Shown here piece by piece: positions 9,788-17,906 of a stretch of 64,000 nt of DNA. The stretch comes from Candidatus Accumulibacter conexus (GTDB lineage Bacteria; Pseudomonadota; Gammaproteobacteria; Burkholderiales; Rhodocyclaceae): assembly GCA_017592775.1 (NCBI GenBank), contig JAGFNJ010000004.1, positions 62,001-126,000 of the forward strand, in the 5' to 3' direction. How positions within the stretch are numbered: the first letter of the stretch is position 1; each line of letters starts with the position of its first letter. The translations under genes and the position numbers were made by a program. The notes beneath the pieces are model-generated. The model saw only the letters and a program-made list of their open reading frames with translations. It was not told the DNA's origin and did not search any database.

Positions 9788-9851
9788 TCTCGTCCTTCGT
9801 TCGCTCGCGGGCTGTAACGTGGCCCGCTGGCGACGATTTCTTCAAACCTTT
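9788..9851 (+). repeat. dispersed intergenic repeat, copy A
   Basis: About 64 bases resembling copies at 15083-15147 and 50653-50717. Shared blocks include CTCGTCSYTCGYTCSYTCG at the left end and TGGCGACRATTTC / TCGCGACGATTTC toward the right, then a pyrimidine-rich end. By hand, about 37 of the first 50 columns match copy B. It lies between the Wza-type gene and the tyrosine kinase gene. Unlike copies B and C, the potential small reading frame has an early stop here. Confidence 0.5.
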
Positions 9852-9867
9852 TCCGCCCTGCCCCTAC

Positions 9868-11061
9868 CTACTGCCGACCGCCAAAGAGCGGGTATTGCGT
9901 CTGGCTGGTCAGGTCAAGCATCGTCGCCGTTGGCAGGATGTTGGCAATCACGCGCTGCCAGCGAACGACCGGGGCCGCATCGACGTAAATGACATCACGC
10001 GGTCGCAACGGGAAACGATCGGCCAGCAACATCGCGTCCGGCAGGCGCGCGTCGAGGTGAAACAGCTCCGGCGAATCCTTGCTGTTGCCACGCATCACGT
10101 AAATCCAGCGCGGATCGGCAGTCGCCTGATTGATGTAGCCGGCATCGCTGAGGGCCTCCGCCAGCGTCGAGCGCTTCTTGTTCATCACCAGCGAACCGGG
10201 CTTGGCGATCTCGCCAAGAACGAAGATCTTGTTGTAGCTGCGGTCGGTAACGTTCACGATGTCGCCATGTTCGAGCAGCGGATTGTTCTCGGTCCGGCCG
10301 TAGTCGTACATCGACTGGACGTCGACCAGGTAGGTCGTCCCGCGGCGGGTCAGCAGAACGCGGCTGAAGTCGGCTTCCGGAGTGAAGCCGCCGGCACGGT
10401 TGACCGCGTCGAGAACCGTCATCGGCACATCGTTGACGGGCTGGATTCCCGGCTTCGCCACCTCACCGACGACATAGACCTGCTGGCTGCGGAAAGCCAC
10501 CATGCGCACGTCAAGTTGCACGCGCTCGATGAACTTCGCGAGTCGCGTCGACAGAACCTCGCGCAACTCGCTGGTCGTCCTGCCGGCCGCCTTGACCACG
10601 CCGATGTAGGGGTAGAAGATCGTGCCATCCTCGGCGATGACGGTACCGGCCTGCTCGGCCGTCCGGAAGCTGCCGGCCGGGATCGTCAGTTCGGGATGGT
10701 CCCAGACGATGATCGAAATGATGTCACCTGGTCCGAGACGGTAATTGGGCACTGCCGCAGGGTCCTGACCCCGGTAGCGCGGGTCGTTCGCCGTCGCCGT
10801 CTGCGCCGAGCTGGTGCCGTCACCGGTTGGTGGCAGCGCCGACTTGAAGAGGTCGATGATCAGCTCGGCAGTGATCGGCCGGATGCGGACGTTCGCCGGC
10901 TGCAGTTGGTCGCCTTGCTGCACCGGCAGCCTGACGTCGGACTCGTCGCGATTGGTGTAGCTCTGGTTGCCTGGAATGATCGTGCACCCGGTCAGCGTGC
11001 CCAGAGCGAGGCACAACAGCACTCTTCGCCAGACTGGCCACGGATGTCGCAACAGATTCAT
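9868..11061 (-). CDS. polysaccharide export outer-membrane lipoprotein (Wza type)
   Basis: 397-residue exporter forming the outer-membrane channel for exopolysaccharide. The N-terminus is a lipoprotein signal with lipobox LTGC (cysteine about residue 25). A poly-export domain starts at YRLGPGDIISIIVWDHPEL and is followed by SLBB-type repeats (VYVVGEVAKPG, IFVLGEIAKPG). I chose the ATG at 11061 because GAGGAT sits 6 bases upstream and the signal peptide then begins correctly; upstream in-frame sequence lacks family character. It pairs with the co-polymerase/kinase encoded downstream. The 295 bases between it and the phosphatase gene show no gene I can support. Confidence 0.93.
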   Translation of the reverse strand: MNLLRHPWPVWRRVLLCLALGTLTGCTIIPGNQSYTNRDESDVRLPVQQGDQLQPANVRIRPITAELIIDLFKSALPPTGDGTSSAQTATANDPRYRGQDPAAVPNYRLGPGDIISIIVWDHPELTIPAGSFRTAEQAGTVIAEDGTIFYPYIGVVKAAGRTTSELREVLSTRLAKFIERVQLDVRMVAFRSQQVYVVGEVAKPGIQPVNDVPMTVLDAVNRAGGFTPEADFSRVLLTRRGTTYLVDVQSMYDYGRTENNPLLEHGDIVNVTDRSYNKIFVLGEIAKPGSLVMNKKRSTLAEALSDAGYINQATADPRWIYVMRGNSKDSPELFHLDARLPDAMLLADRFPLRPRDVIYVDAAPVVRWQRVIANILPTATMLDLTSQTQYPLFGGRQ

Positions 11062-11356
11062 GCCAATATCCTCATTTAATTGCCTCTTCGTCTTCTCGAT
11101 CGACCCGGGACAGGCGAAGCGGTGCAGTGTACCGTCAGCAGGCGCATCGCGCAAAGAGTGCAGCAGCAACTGCGCGCCCTGTGGGTCGACTCGCCGGGAG
11201 TTCAGGTTGGCAGCCGCGGCCACCTGGAACATTGGCGAGGTTCACAGGCAGCTCCGGGTGGTGACCAGCCCCGACGAAAGGATAGTCCGCTGCAATGCGC
11301 CGGCCAGTGCGAAATCTCACACCGCGGCGTGAAAGACCGGGCAGCCGATCGACTGT

Positions 11357-11797
11357 TCAGCAGAGCTTGCTGACCCAGGGATCCAGCGCCTCCTCAATCA
11401 GTTGCAGCGCCTCGGCATGGGCCTCGTCGCCGCGTCTGTATGGGTCGGGGATCTCAGTCCTCGTCCAGTGCCCGATGAGAAAGGTCTTCCCACGAGCCGT
11501 CGGGTCCATTGCCACAACGGCATCGCGATGATGCTTCTCCATCACCAGAACCAGCTCCGCCCAGCGCAAGCGCTCCGGAGTCAGCTGACTGGCCCGGTGA
11601 CTGCTGAGATCGACGCCACGCGCACTCATCAGCTCACGCGTGGCGTCTTCCGCCGGATGATTGACCAGTGCGCCAATCCCGGCCGAGCGTGCGTCGATCC
11701 GGCGTCCGGAGCTTGCCACCCGCTGCCGCAGCAGGTACTCCGCGGCCGGGCTGCGACAGATGTTGCCGGTGCAGACAGTGAGGATGCGACTGAACAT
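11357..11797 (-). CDS. low-molecular-weight protein-tyrosine phosphatase (Wzb type)
   Basis: 146-residue cytoplasmic phosphatase of the arsenate-reductase-like fold. The P-loop CTGNICRS (C-x5-R) starts at about residue 8 and the general-acid loop DPYRRGDE lies near the C-terminus. In EPS clusters this enzyme removes phosphate from the BY-kinase tyrosine tail, and the kinase is in the same cluster. The ATG at 11797 is preceded by AGGTAGG; a GTG 15 bases further upstream is possible but has no good ribosome site and would overlap the previous gene. Confidence 0.92.
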   Translation of the reverse strand: MFSRILTVCTGNICRSPAAEYLLRQRVASSGRRIDARSAGIGALVNHPAEDATRELMSARGVDLSSHRASQLTPERLRWAELVLVMEKHHRDAVVAMDPTARGKTFLIGHWTRTEIPDPYRRGDEAHAEALQLIEEALDPWVSKLC

Positions 11798-11802
11798 GAT
11801 GC

Positions 11803-12255
11803 CTACCTGCACGGAGGAGGCAGGCTGAGTTCAAAGCCGCCATGGTCGCTGCGAACGCTGTGCCGCCCTCGTTCGATCGCGTAGATCAGCGTGCTGCGCA
11901 ACTGGCGACGGTCGCCCCCGTCGCTGCGTCTGCCGACCGCACCCGCAGTGTCGAAAGCCGACGGCAATCCGCCATCGTCAACACGGGACAGCAGCAGGCG
12001 GATATCGAGCCCATGCCTGCTGGCCAGCCGCCGGCGCATCCGCACCACATCCCGCCGGACAGCGCCAATCAGATGCTCGTCGCCAATGTTCGGAACGTGC
12101 ACCACACAGTACACCCTGCGCCCTTGCGCATCCTCCCGGTCGCTTTCGAAGACGCTCAACTGGTAGTCGTAGCGGCCACTGAGCCCCTGCGCGATCAGGC
12201 CAAGCAGTTGCGGGCAGCTTTCCCGGCGCACGTAGCCGACGAAGATGCCACGCAC
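11803..12255 (-). CDS. uncharacterised protein in EPS cluster
   Basis: 150-residue protein I do not recognise. It starts at a GTG immediately after the TAG of the wecA-like gene, with no intervening base, and ends 5 bases before the phosphatase start, so position and frame strongly suggest a real, translationally coupled gene. The sequence is rich in Arg and Asp, has no signal peptide or membrane segment, and contains a beta-strand-like YCVVHVPNIGDEHLIGAVRRDV segment. Similarity to glycosyltransferase or regulatory domains could not be judged. The Arg-rich C-terminal half looks poorly conserved in character, so decay of the 3' part cannot be excluded. Confidence 0.5.
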   Translation of the reverse strand: MRGIFVGYVRRESCPQLLGLIAQGLSGRYDYQLSVFESDREDAQGRRVYCVVHVPNIGDEHLIGAVRRDVVRMRRRLASRHGLDIRLLLSRVDDGGLPSAFDTAGAVGRRSDGGDRRQLRSTLIYAIERGRHSVRSDHGGFELSLPPPCR

Positions 12256-13347
12256 CTATGCCGATGGCAGGCCAAGGCGCCGATTCAGCCACTGCAACCA
12301 CGGAACCAGCCGCCACGGCCGCGCGATGACCAGGAAATAGACGGCGAAAACGCCGATGAACAGCCAGAACATCAGGTACTCGGGAACCCGCAGCCACAGG
12401 CCACCGACACCGATCAGCGCAAAGACGAACTGCATCAGCACGGCCACGGCGACGACATCACAGACGCGGAAGCCTGCCCGGACCAACAGGTGATGCAGAT
12501 GGTGGCGATCGGCCCGAAAAGGCGACTTGCCAAGCCAGATGCGCCGCAGCATGACGCCGACGGTGTCCATCAAGGGCAACGCGAACACCCACAAGGCAGT
12601 GACCGGGGTCATCACTGCCGCCTCGCCACCCTGCGACAGGGCGATCAGCAGCCAAGCAAAGACGAAACCGAGCAGCATGCTGCCGTTGTCGCCGAGAAAG
12701 ACTCGCGCGCGGGCATTTCCCGGGTAGCGCAGGTTGAAGAACAGGAAGCCCACAACGCCACCCATCAAGGCCACGGCCACCAGGAGGTAGGCAGAGTTGC
12801 CGCCTCCTTGGGAGATGACGGCAATGAACGCCAGGCTGACGAGACTCACCGAGCCAGAAAGCCCGTCGATCCCGTCGATCATGTTGACCGCGTTGATCAG
12901 GCCGATGGTCGCGAAAACGGTGATCGGCACGCCGAGCCAGCCGAGCTCGACCGCAACTCCCGGCAACAGTTCACCGAGCGAAGCCAACTCCACGCCGCCG
13001 ACGGCCACCATCGACAGCGCGACGAGAGCCTGCACGACGAACCTCGGCTTGAACCCCAGGTGCCAGAGATCGTCGGCCAGACCGGTCAGGAACATGCACA
13101 CGGCCCCGAGCAGCAAGGTCAGCAAGGCCACGGGTGTCGGCCCGCCGGGAAGAAGGTCGCGGAGGGTGAACGCGAGCGCGAGCACAGCGATGAGGCCGAA
13201 GCCGCCGACGAACGGCGTGCTCACGGCATGCTGCTTGTGGCCGCCGGGACGATCCATCGCCCCGAAGCGGCCAGCCAGCGCAATGCTGAAACGGATGACC
13301 ACACCCGAGACCAGGGCGCAGAGGCCAAACAGTACAGCGTATTCCAA
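12256..13347 (-). CDS. wecA: undecaprenyl-phosphate N-acetylglucosaminyl/sugar-1-phosphate transferase (WecA/MraY family)
   Basis: 363-residue polytopic membrane enzyme that moves a sugar-1-phosphate from a UDP-sugar to undecaprenyl phosphate, the first lipid-linked step of polysaccharide assembly. Family motifs are clear: DRPGGHKQH with TPFVGG near the N-terminus, the metal/substrate loop NAVNMIDGIDGL, and FLGDNGSMLLGF. About ten hydrophobic helices are visible. A TTG at 13347 has GGAGG 6 bases upstream and begins MEYAVLFGL, a normal first helix; another TTG at 13374 is possible. The exact sugar cannot be read from sequence; the symbol reflects family only. It lies between the PEP-CTERM gene and the unknown gene. 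Confidence 0.85.
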   Translation of the reverse strand: MEYAVLFGLCALVSGVVIRFSIALAGRFGAMDRPGGHKQHAVSTPFVGGFGLIAVLALAFTLRDLLPGGPTPVALLTLLLGAVCMFLTGLADDLWHLGFKPRFVVQALVALSMVAVGGVELASLGELLPGVAVELGWLGVPITVFATIGLINAVNMIDGIDGLSGSVSLVSLAFIAVISQGGGNSAYLLVAVALMGGVVGFLFFNLRYPGNARARVFLGDNGSMLLGFVFAWLLIALSQGGEAAVMTPVTALWVFALPLMDTVGVMLRRIWLGKSPFRADRHHLHHLLVRAGFRVCDVVAVAVLMQFVFALIGVGGLWLRVPEYLMFWLFIGVFAVYFLVIARPWRLVPWLQWLNRRLGLPSA

Positions 13348-13424
13348 AGGCCACCTCCGCGGTGAACAGTTCAAGGCCCCAGACCCTGCCCCATGGCCGA
13401 CGATCCCACACTGCGGGACTCATC

Positions 13425-13454
13425 GCCCGCAGAGCCCTTTCGGGCTCTGCGGGC
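13425..13454 (-). terminator. perfect 13-bp hairpin between PEP-CTERM gene and wecA-like gene
   Basis: GCCCGCAGAGCCC and GGGCTCTGCGGGC form a perfect 13-bp stem around a TTTC loop. It lies 52 bases after the PEP-CTERM stop and upstream of the wecA-like start. No T-run follows on either strand, so it may be a Rho-assisted terminator, a processing barrier or an attenuator rather than a classical intrinsic terminator. Confidence 0.55.
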
Positions 13455-13505
13455 ACACCCCCAAGCGGCGCTTGCGCGCCGAGAAGCTCTCTCGCAGCGC
13501 GCGCG

Positions 13506-14393
13506 TCAGGCGCGGCGGCGACGCCCGAGGAAAACGCCGACCAAGCCCAAGCCCAGCAGCGCCAGTGACTCGGGTTCGGGGATCGTCACGTTGTAGTTGG
13601 CAGGGAAGGAGACGCCGTCGGGACCGATCACGCCGCTTGGCGTGGCGACAAAACCGAACAGGTAATCGCAGACACCGCCAAGGCAGACATGAACGACCTC
13701 GCTTGCCTGGTAAGGCGACTGACCAGGCGCCCTGTTGGGTAGATCACCCCCGAGTGCCGCCTCCAAGAGCCTCTCGACGTCGAGAAAACCCGCTATGCCG
13801 ACATTGACTTCGTGCCCATCGATGTAGACGTAGTTGATGTTCGGGTCGCTCAACCTCTGCCACAACCCAGGCCCGGCTTGGTCGGGCACGATGGCGTCAA
13901 CCAGATCCTCTGTTTGTTGAGCCGACAGACTCAGCCCACTCGCAGACGCGAAGGCCGAGACATAGCGGTAACCAAAGGCCTTGTTGTTGTTACCCCAGTC
14001 GCCATACTGCAGACTCCGCAGCTCGATCGGCTTGCCACCCACGTTACCGCTCATGGTGGTCAGGGAACCCAACTTGCCGAGTTCCACGTTGCCGCCCGGC
14101 CCGGTGTTCGACACCGCAGGCTGGCTGGGATAGTTCGCCGGCAGCAAGTTGGCGTTGCCACTCGCGTCGTCCAGCGCAGCCTGCGCATTTCCCGTCGTCG
14201 AGGCGACCTTGGTGAGGGGCCAAGCGGGAGGATTCGGGGTACTGAACGGCGGACTGGCCGGATCCAGATACACCGCGTAGGTTCCCGTGATGCTACCGAT
14301 CGACATGCCGATCTGGGCCGCCGAAGCGCCGGTCGACGCTGCCAGCGCCATGACGGCCAGGGCTATTTTGGTCCTGCTACGAAATACACTCAT
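13506..14393 (-). CDS. PEP-CTERM sorting-signal exported protein
   Basis: 295-residue exported protein. It starts with a Sec signal peptide (about 1-26, ending GASAA), has a low-complexity Gly/Asn/Ser-rich body, and ends in a PEP-CTERM tail: PEPESLALLGLGLVG, a hydrophobic stretch, then GRRRRA. Such proteins are processed by exosortase and are linked to exopolysaccharide and floc formation in activated-sludge betaproteobacteria. The adjacent EPS genes fit that. The ATG at 14393 has AAGGAG 6 bases upstream. A sigma-54 promoter match lies about 140 bases upstream. No exosortase gene is in the window. The ligand or structural role of the body is unknown. Confidence 0.9.
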   Translation of the reverse strand: MSVFRSRTKIALAVMALAASTGASAAQIGMSIGSITGTYAVYLDPASPPFSTPNPPAWPLTKVASTTGNAQAALDDASGNANLLPANYPSQPAVSNTGPGGNVELGKLGSLTTMSGNVGGKPIELRSLQYGDWGNNNKAFGYRYVSAFASASGLSLSAQQTEDLVDAIVPDQAGPGLWQRLSDPNINYVYIDGHEVNVGIAGFLDVERLLEAALGGDLPNRAPGQSPYQASEVVHVCLGGVCDYLFGFVATPSGVIGPDGVSFPANYNVTIPEPESLALLGLGLVGVFLGRRRRA

Positions 14394-14531
14394 CGTTAAC
14401 TCCTTCACTTCGGTCACCAGCCCCCTGCTCGGAACACCGGTGGATGAGGGTTTATGTGGGCTTCACAAGTCTTGGCTTCAAGGGGCTGTGAAAGTCCACC
14501 CCCGCCCCTCAGCAAAACCTGCAACTTACCA

Positions 14532-14547
14532 AGCAATATCCGTGCCT
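14532..14547 (-). promoter_or_regulatory. sigma-54 promoter of the PEP-CTERM gene
   Basis: On the minus strand the sequence AGGCACGGATATTGCT matches the -24/-12 consensus TGGCACN5TTGCW except at the first base. It lies in an AT-richer stretch and points at the PEP-CTERM gene, giving a leader of about 125 bases. In Zoogloea-type floc formers, PEP-CTERM genes are known to depend on RpoN with the PrsK/PrsR two-component system, which this site would explain. No such regulator gene is in the window. Confidence 0.7.
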
Positions 14548-15082
14548 GAAAAAAAAATCCTTTTTGAAGCAGAATGTTGAAAATATCACACTGCCTTCGG
14601 ACAGATGCGTTGTAAGAAATTCCGACAGCCCCTCCCGGCCCACCAACGCCCGAACCTGCCAGTTCTCCTGCAGCGCATCAGGGCCGGCAGCCAGCCGACG
14701 CCTGCCAGATGGACGACTTCAGTATAGCAGCGGCGACCATCATCCACCGTCCCGGGCAGCGACGCACAGCGAGCAACAGCACCGCGCACGGCGCCGGCCG
14801 CAAACCGCGTCCCGTGCCAGCGAGGCGTGCCTCGATCGCCGAACGCGCACACCGCAGGTCGCTTGCGCAAGCGAATTGACGACCACCGGCCGGCTCGCTA
14901 TCCTGCCCGCATGGCCTTCGATGAAGTCGATCGACCGCAGCACCACCGACCCTGGCCGAAGTCGGCCACCGGCCTGAGAGTCGGGCCCCCAAAGCCGGGC
15001 CTGTGATACAAGGGAATCTGCCCTGCGGGCGATCTGCGGCATCGACCGCCGGCTCGCCACTCACTCATCCACTCTTGCCATG

Positions 15083-15147
15083 TCTCGTCGCTCGCTCCTT
15101 CGTGCCGCCCTGCCCGGCCTTCTGGCGACATCTCCTTTGAGGCCTTT
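15083..15147 (+). repeat. dispersed intergenic repeat, copy C
   Basis: Resembles copies at 9788-9851 and 50653-50717 (roughly 34 of 50 columns match copy B by hand). An ATG three bases before it opens a 30-codon frame beginning MSRRSLLRAALPGLLATS, similar to the frame in copy B. It lies at the 5' end of the TonB-like gene, whose own start codon cannot be found. Confidence 0.5.
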
Positions 15148-15264
15148 CAGGCAGATGACGAGGTTGCTGTAGAACAGACCCCGAGTTCGCGCGCGCTGGC
15201 AGGTGCGTTCGCAGCATCGCTGCTGCTCCATGCCGTCGTCCTCTTCTACCCGGAGGAGGAGGCG

Positions 15265-15999
15265 GTGCCACGACCCATCGCCTCGACACGCTTCGAAGCG
15301 CGGCTGTCATCGGTCCCGCAAGCGGCAGCGCCGGCCACCCTGCCGCGCCCGCCGGCAACGGCCAAGCCGCCACCGCGTGCAAGCGCGCGGTCGGCACACA
15401 AGCCACCGCGCCCGCTCACCGTGCCGACCCCGACGCGGCCAGGCGCGCACGCCGACGCTCGCCGCTGGACCCCGAGCGAGAAGCAGGAGATGCAACGTTT
15501 CCTCGACGAACTCGAGGCGCAAGCGAGGACGGCTCCCAAGCCGTCGCTGGCGCAGCGCTCGCTGGCGCAGGCAGCGGAACTCGGCCGGCAGCAGGCGCGG
15601 CGCGACGAACAGGGACTCGCCATGCTCGACCGGCGGCCCGACACCCCGCCCCCCGACCCGTTCAGCCTCGACCTCTACCTCGACGGAGTCGTCAAGCGGC
15701 TCAACCGGAGTGCCGCCTTCGTCCGCAACGACCCGCGCAGCCGCGGCGTCAAAGCGGCCGCAGTCCAGTTCCGGATCAACCCCAACGGCAGCCTGAAATC
15801 GTTTGCCGTCCTCAACGCCGGCGACCAGCAGGACGAGATCGCGTTCATCAGATCGGTGGTCGAGCGGTCGATCCCGTTCGCCGCCTTTCCGCCGGACATC
15901 GACCGCGCCGCGCGCTCGCTCGGCGTGACGATCTGCATCCAGCCGGGCCGGGCCGGCGGCTTCGGCTTCACCCGCCTGCCCGATGGCCGCGCCTGCTGA
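15265..15999 (+). CDS. TonB-like periplasmic protein with damaged 5' end
   Basis: The 244 residues after the GTG at 15265 show a proline-rich linker (about residues 20-60), a charged helical segment, and a C-terminal TonB-like domain (FSLDLYLDGVVKRLNRSAAF to the end, with VQFRINPNGSLKSF). The frame is open further upstream and encodes an obvious inner-membrane anchor, RALAGAFAASLLLHAVVLFY, at about 15190-15249, so the true protein should be longer. However, no ATG, GTG or TTG occurs in frame between the stop at 15004-15006 and 15265. The gene may have lost its start through insertion of repeat C or a frameshift, or use a rare start. It is an energy-transducer-like protein or a pseudogene. Confidence 0.6.
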   Translation: MPRPIASTRFEARLSSVPQAAAPATLPRPPATAKPPPRASARSAHKPPRPLTVPTPTRPGAHADARRWTPSEKQEMQRFLDELEAQARTAPKPSLAQRSLAQAAELGRQQARRDEQGLAMLDRRPDTPPPDPFSLDLYLDGVVKRLNRSAAFVRNDPRSRGVKAAAVQFRINPNGSLKSFAVLNAGDQQDEIAFIRSVVERSIPFAAFPPDIDRAARSLGVTICIQPGRAGGFGFTRLPDGRAC

Positions 16000-16050
16000 T
16001 CCCGGGCGGGAGTCGCGCGCGGTTACCGCGGATCGCCAGTCACCGCTCGT

Positions 16051-16662
<612 letters not shown>

Positions 16663-16679
16663 CCGCGGTTCGCTTTCCA

Positions 16680-17351
16680 TCATGATCGAAAAAGTCGTGA
16701 ATACTGCGTTTCGTGCAGGCTCGACGCCAGCGCGAGCCCGGGGGCGAAGTTGCTCCATTCCGCTTCGGGGAGTACCAGCGCCCGTTGCACGATGGCCGGA
16801 ATGCGGCCACCGAGCTGCAGCAGCGCCCGCTGCCCGGCGGTCTGGCCGAGGGGCACGGCCTTCAGTGCCGCCAGCACCTGGTTCTCGCACCACGACCAGA
16901 GATAGGCCGCCAGCGAGTCGGCCAGCGGGATCTGCCAGGCTGCCGCGGCGAGCGCCCAGCCGGTCGGAAAAGCCGTCTCCGGCAGCGCATCGAGAGCCGG
17001 CGGCACGGTGAAATCATCCAGGTCGTGCAACAGGCGGCGCAGCGAGTAGCCCATCTGCAGCGTCTCGGCACGCAGCTCGGACGACTCGCGGCTGGCCAGG
17101 AAGTCGTCGTTCAGACGCGTCACTTCGCCCAGGTCCGCGGCGATCCACGCGCGCTGCAGGCAGGCGGTCAGCGGTGCTTCGAAGCGGCCGATGCCCTCCT
17201 CGAGCAAGCCGCCGATCCACTCCCCGGCAGTCGCCTGGTCATGCACCAGCCGCGACTCGACCGCCCACTCGAGACCCTGCGAATAGGTGTAGGCCCCGAC
17301 CGGCAACGCCGGGCTGGCGAGTTGCAGCAGCCGGGTCAGTGCCAGGCTCAT
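16680..17351 (-). CDS. ureF: urease accessory protein UreF
   Basis: 223-residue all-helical activator of UreG in the urease maturation complex. Family features include the opening [28 protein letters not shown], the central [18 protein letters not shown] region and the C-terminal [14 protein letters not shown]. The ATG at 17351 overlaps the ureE stop in an ATGA. The 3' end overlaps or abuts the ureG start. Confidence 0.95.
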   Translation of the reverse strand: MSLALTRLLQLASPALPVGAYTYSQGLEWAVESRLVHDQATAGEWIGGLLEEGIGRFEAPLTACLQRAWIAADLGEVTRLNDDFLASRESSELRAETLQMGYSLRRLLHDLDDFTVPPALDALPETAFPTGWALAAAAWQIPLADSLAAYLWSWCENQVLAALKAVPLGQTAGQRALLQLGGRIPAIVQRALVLPEAEWSNFAPGLALASSLHETQYSRLFRS

Positions 17352-17899
17352 TTGAACTCGTGGATCTTCGCCGGCGAGCGCTGCGGCCCGTGACCCGGAT
17401 CGTGCGCATCGACCACCCGCCGAGCTTTGGTCGGCCGGTAGTCGCGGCCAGGCGCAGGCGCCGCACCATGGCCGTGCGCCGCGCCGTAGGCCCCGCCCTC
17501 GGGATCGAACGGCGCCACCACCGCGCTGACGGAACAACCCAGACGCCGCAGCATATCGCCCAGCACGTGGTCAGGCTGCAGGCGGAGGAACCCGTCGCCG
17601 AGCTGTACCGGCACGTGCCGGTTGCCCAGGTGATAGGCGGCACGGATCAACTGCAAGCTGTCGCGGGCGCGAACTTCGAGCAGCTCTTCAGGCGCCGCGG
17701 CGACCTCGACGACCCGTCCATCGCCGGCCAGCAGCCGGTCGCCATGCCGCAGCACGGTGCCCGCCGGAAGGACATAGCCCATCTCCTCGCCGCCGACCAG
17801 CCTGACGCGATGCCGGCTCCGACAACGGGCGTCGTAGGGCAGCACCAGATGATCGCTGACCGGCGCATCGGCGGCAGCAAAGGATTCGGCAAAAAGCAT
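17348..17899 (-). CDS. ureE: urease accessory nickel chaperone UreE
   Basis: 183-residue nickel metallochaperone. It has the N-terminal peptide-binding domain (SRHRVRLVGGEEMGYVLPAGTVLRHGD), the metal-binding domain (AYHLGNRHVPVQL with the conserved GNRH, and DHVLGDMLRRLG), and a C-terminal tail with scattered histidines (AAHGHGA, DAHDPGHG, KIHEFK) that may bind extra nickel; it is less His-rich than the Klebsiella tail. It begins 7 bases after the ureC stop and overlaps ureF by 4 bases. Confidence 0.94.
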   Translation of the reverse strand: MLFAESFAAADAPVSDHLVLPYDARCRSRHRVRLVGGEEMGYVLPAGTVLRHGDRLLAGDGRVVEVAAAPEELLEVRARDSLQLIRAAYHLGNRHVPVQLGDGFLRLQPDHVLGDMLRRLGCSVSAVVAPFDPEGGAYGAAHGHGAAPAPGRDYRPTKARRVVDAHDPGHGPQRSPAKIHEFK

Positions 17900-17906
17900 G
17901 TGCCGC

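Larger units (their letters stand above)
14394..15264. other. 871-base gap between PEP-CTERM and TonB-like genes
   Basis: This gap holds the sigma-54 promoter at 14532-14547, an AT-rich stretch (about 14520-14630, including a run of nine A), and repeat copy C at 15083-15147. From 15007 a frame in phase with the TonB-like gene stays open but contains no ATG, GTG or TTG before 15265. Other open frames here have no family character, and I do not call a gene in 14600-15080. Confidence 0.5.

Noticed and set aside
9609..9845. 78-codon minus-strand frame between the Wza-type and kinase genes
   Set aside because: Arg-rich, no family character, and it covers repeat copy A; judged a chance frame.
14740..15064. 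Overlapping minus-strand frames of 94-128 codons upstream of the TonB-like gene
   Set aside because: Composition is that of non-coding GC-rich DNA (Arg, Ala, Gly runs) with no conserved motif or ribosome site.
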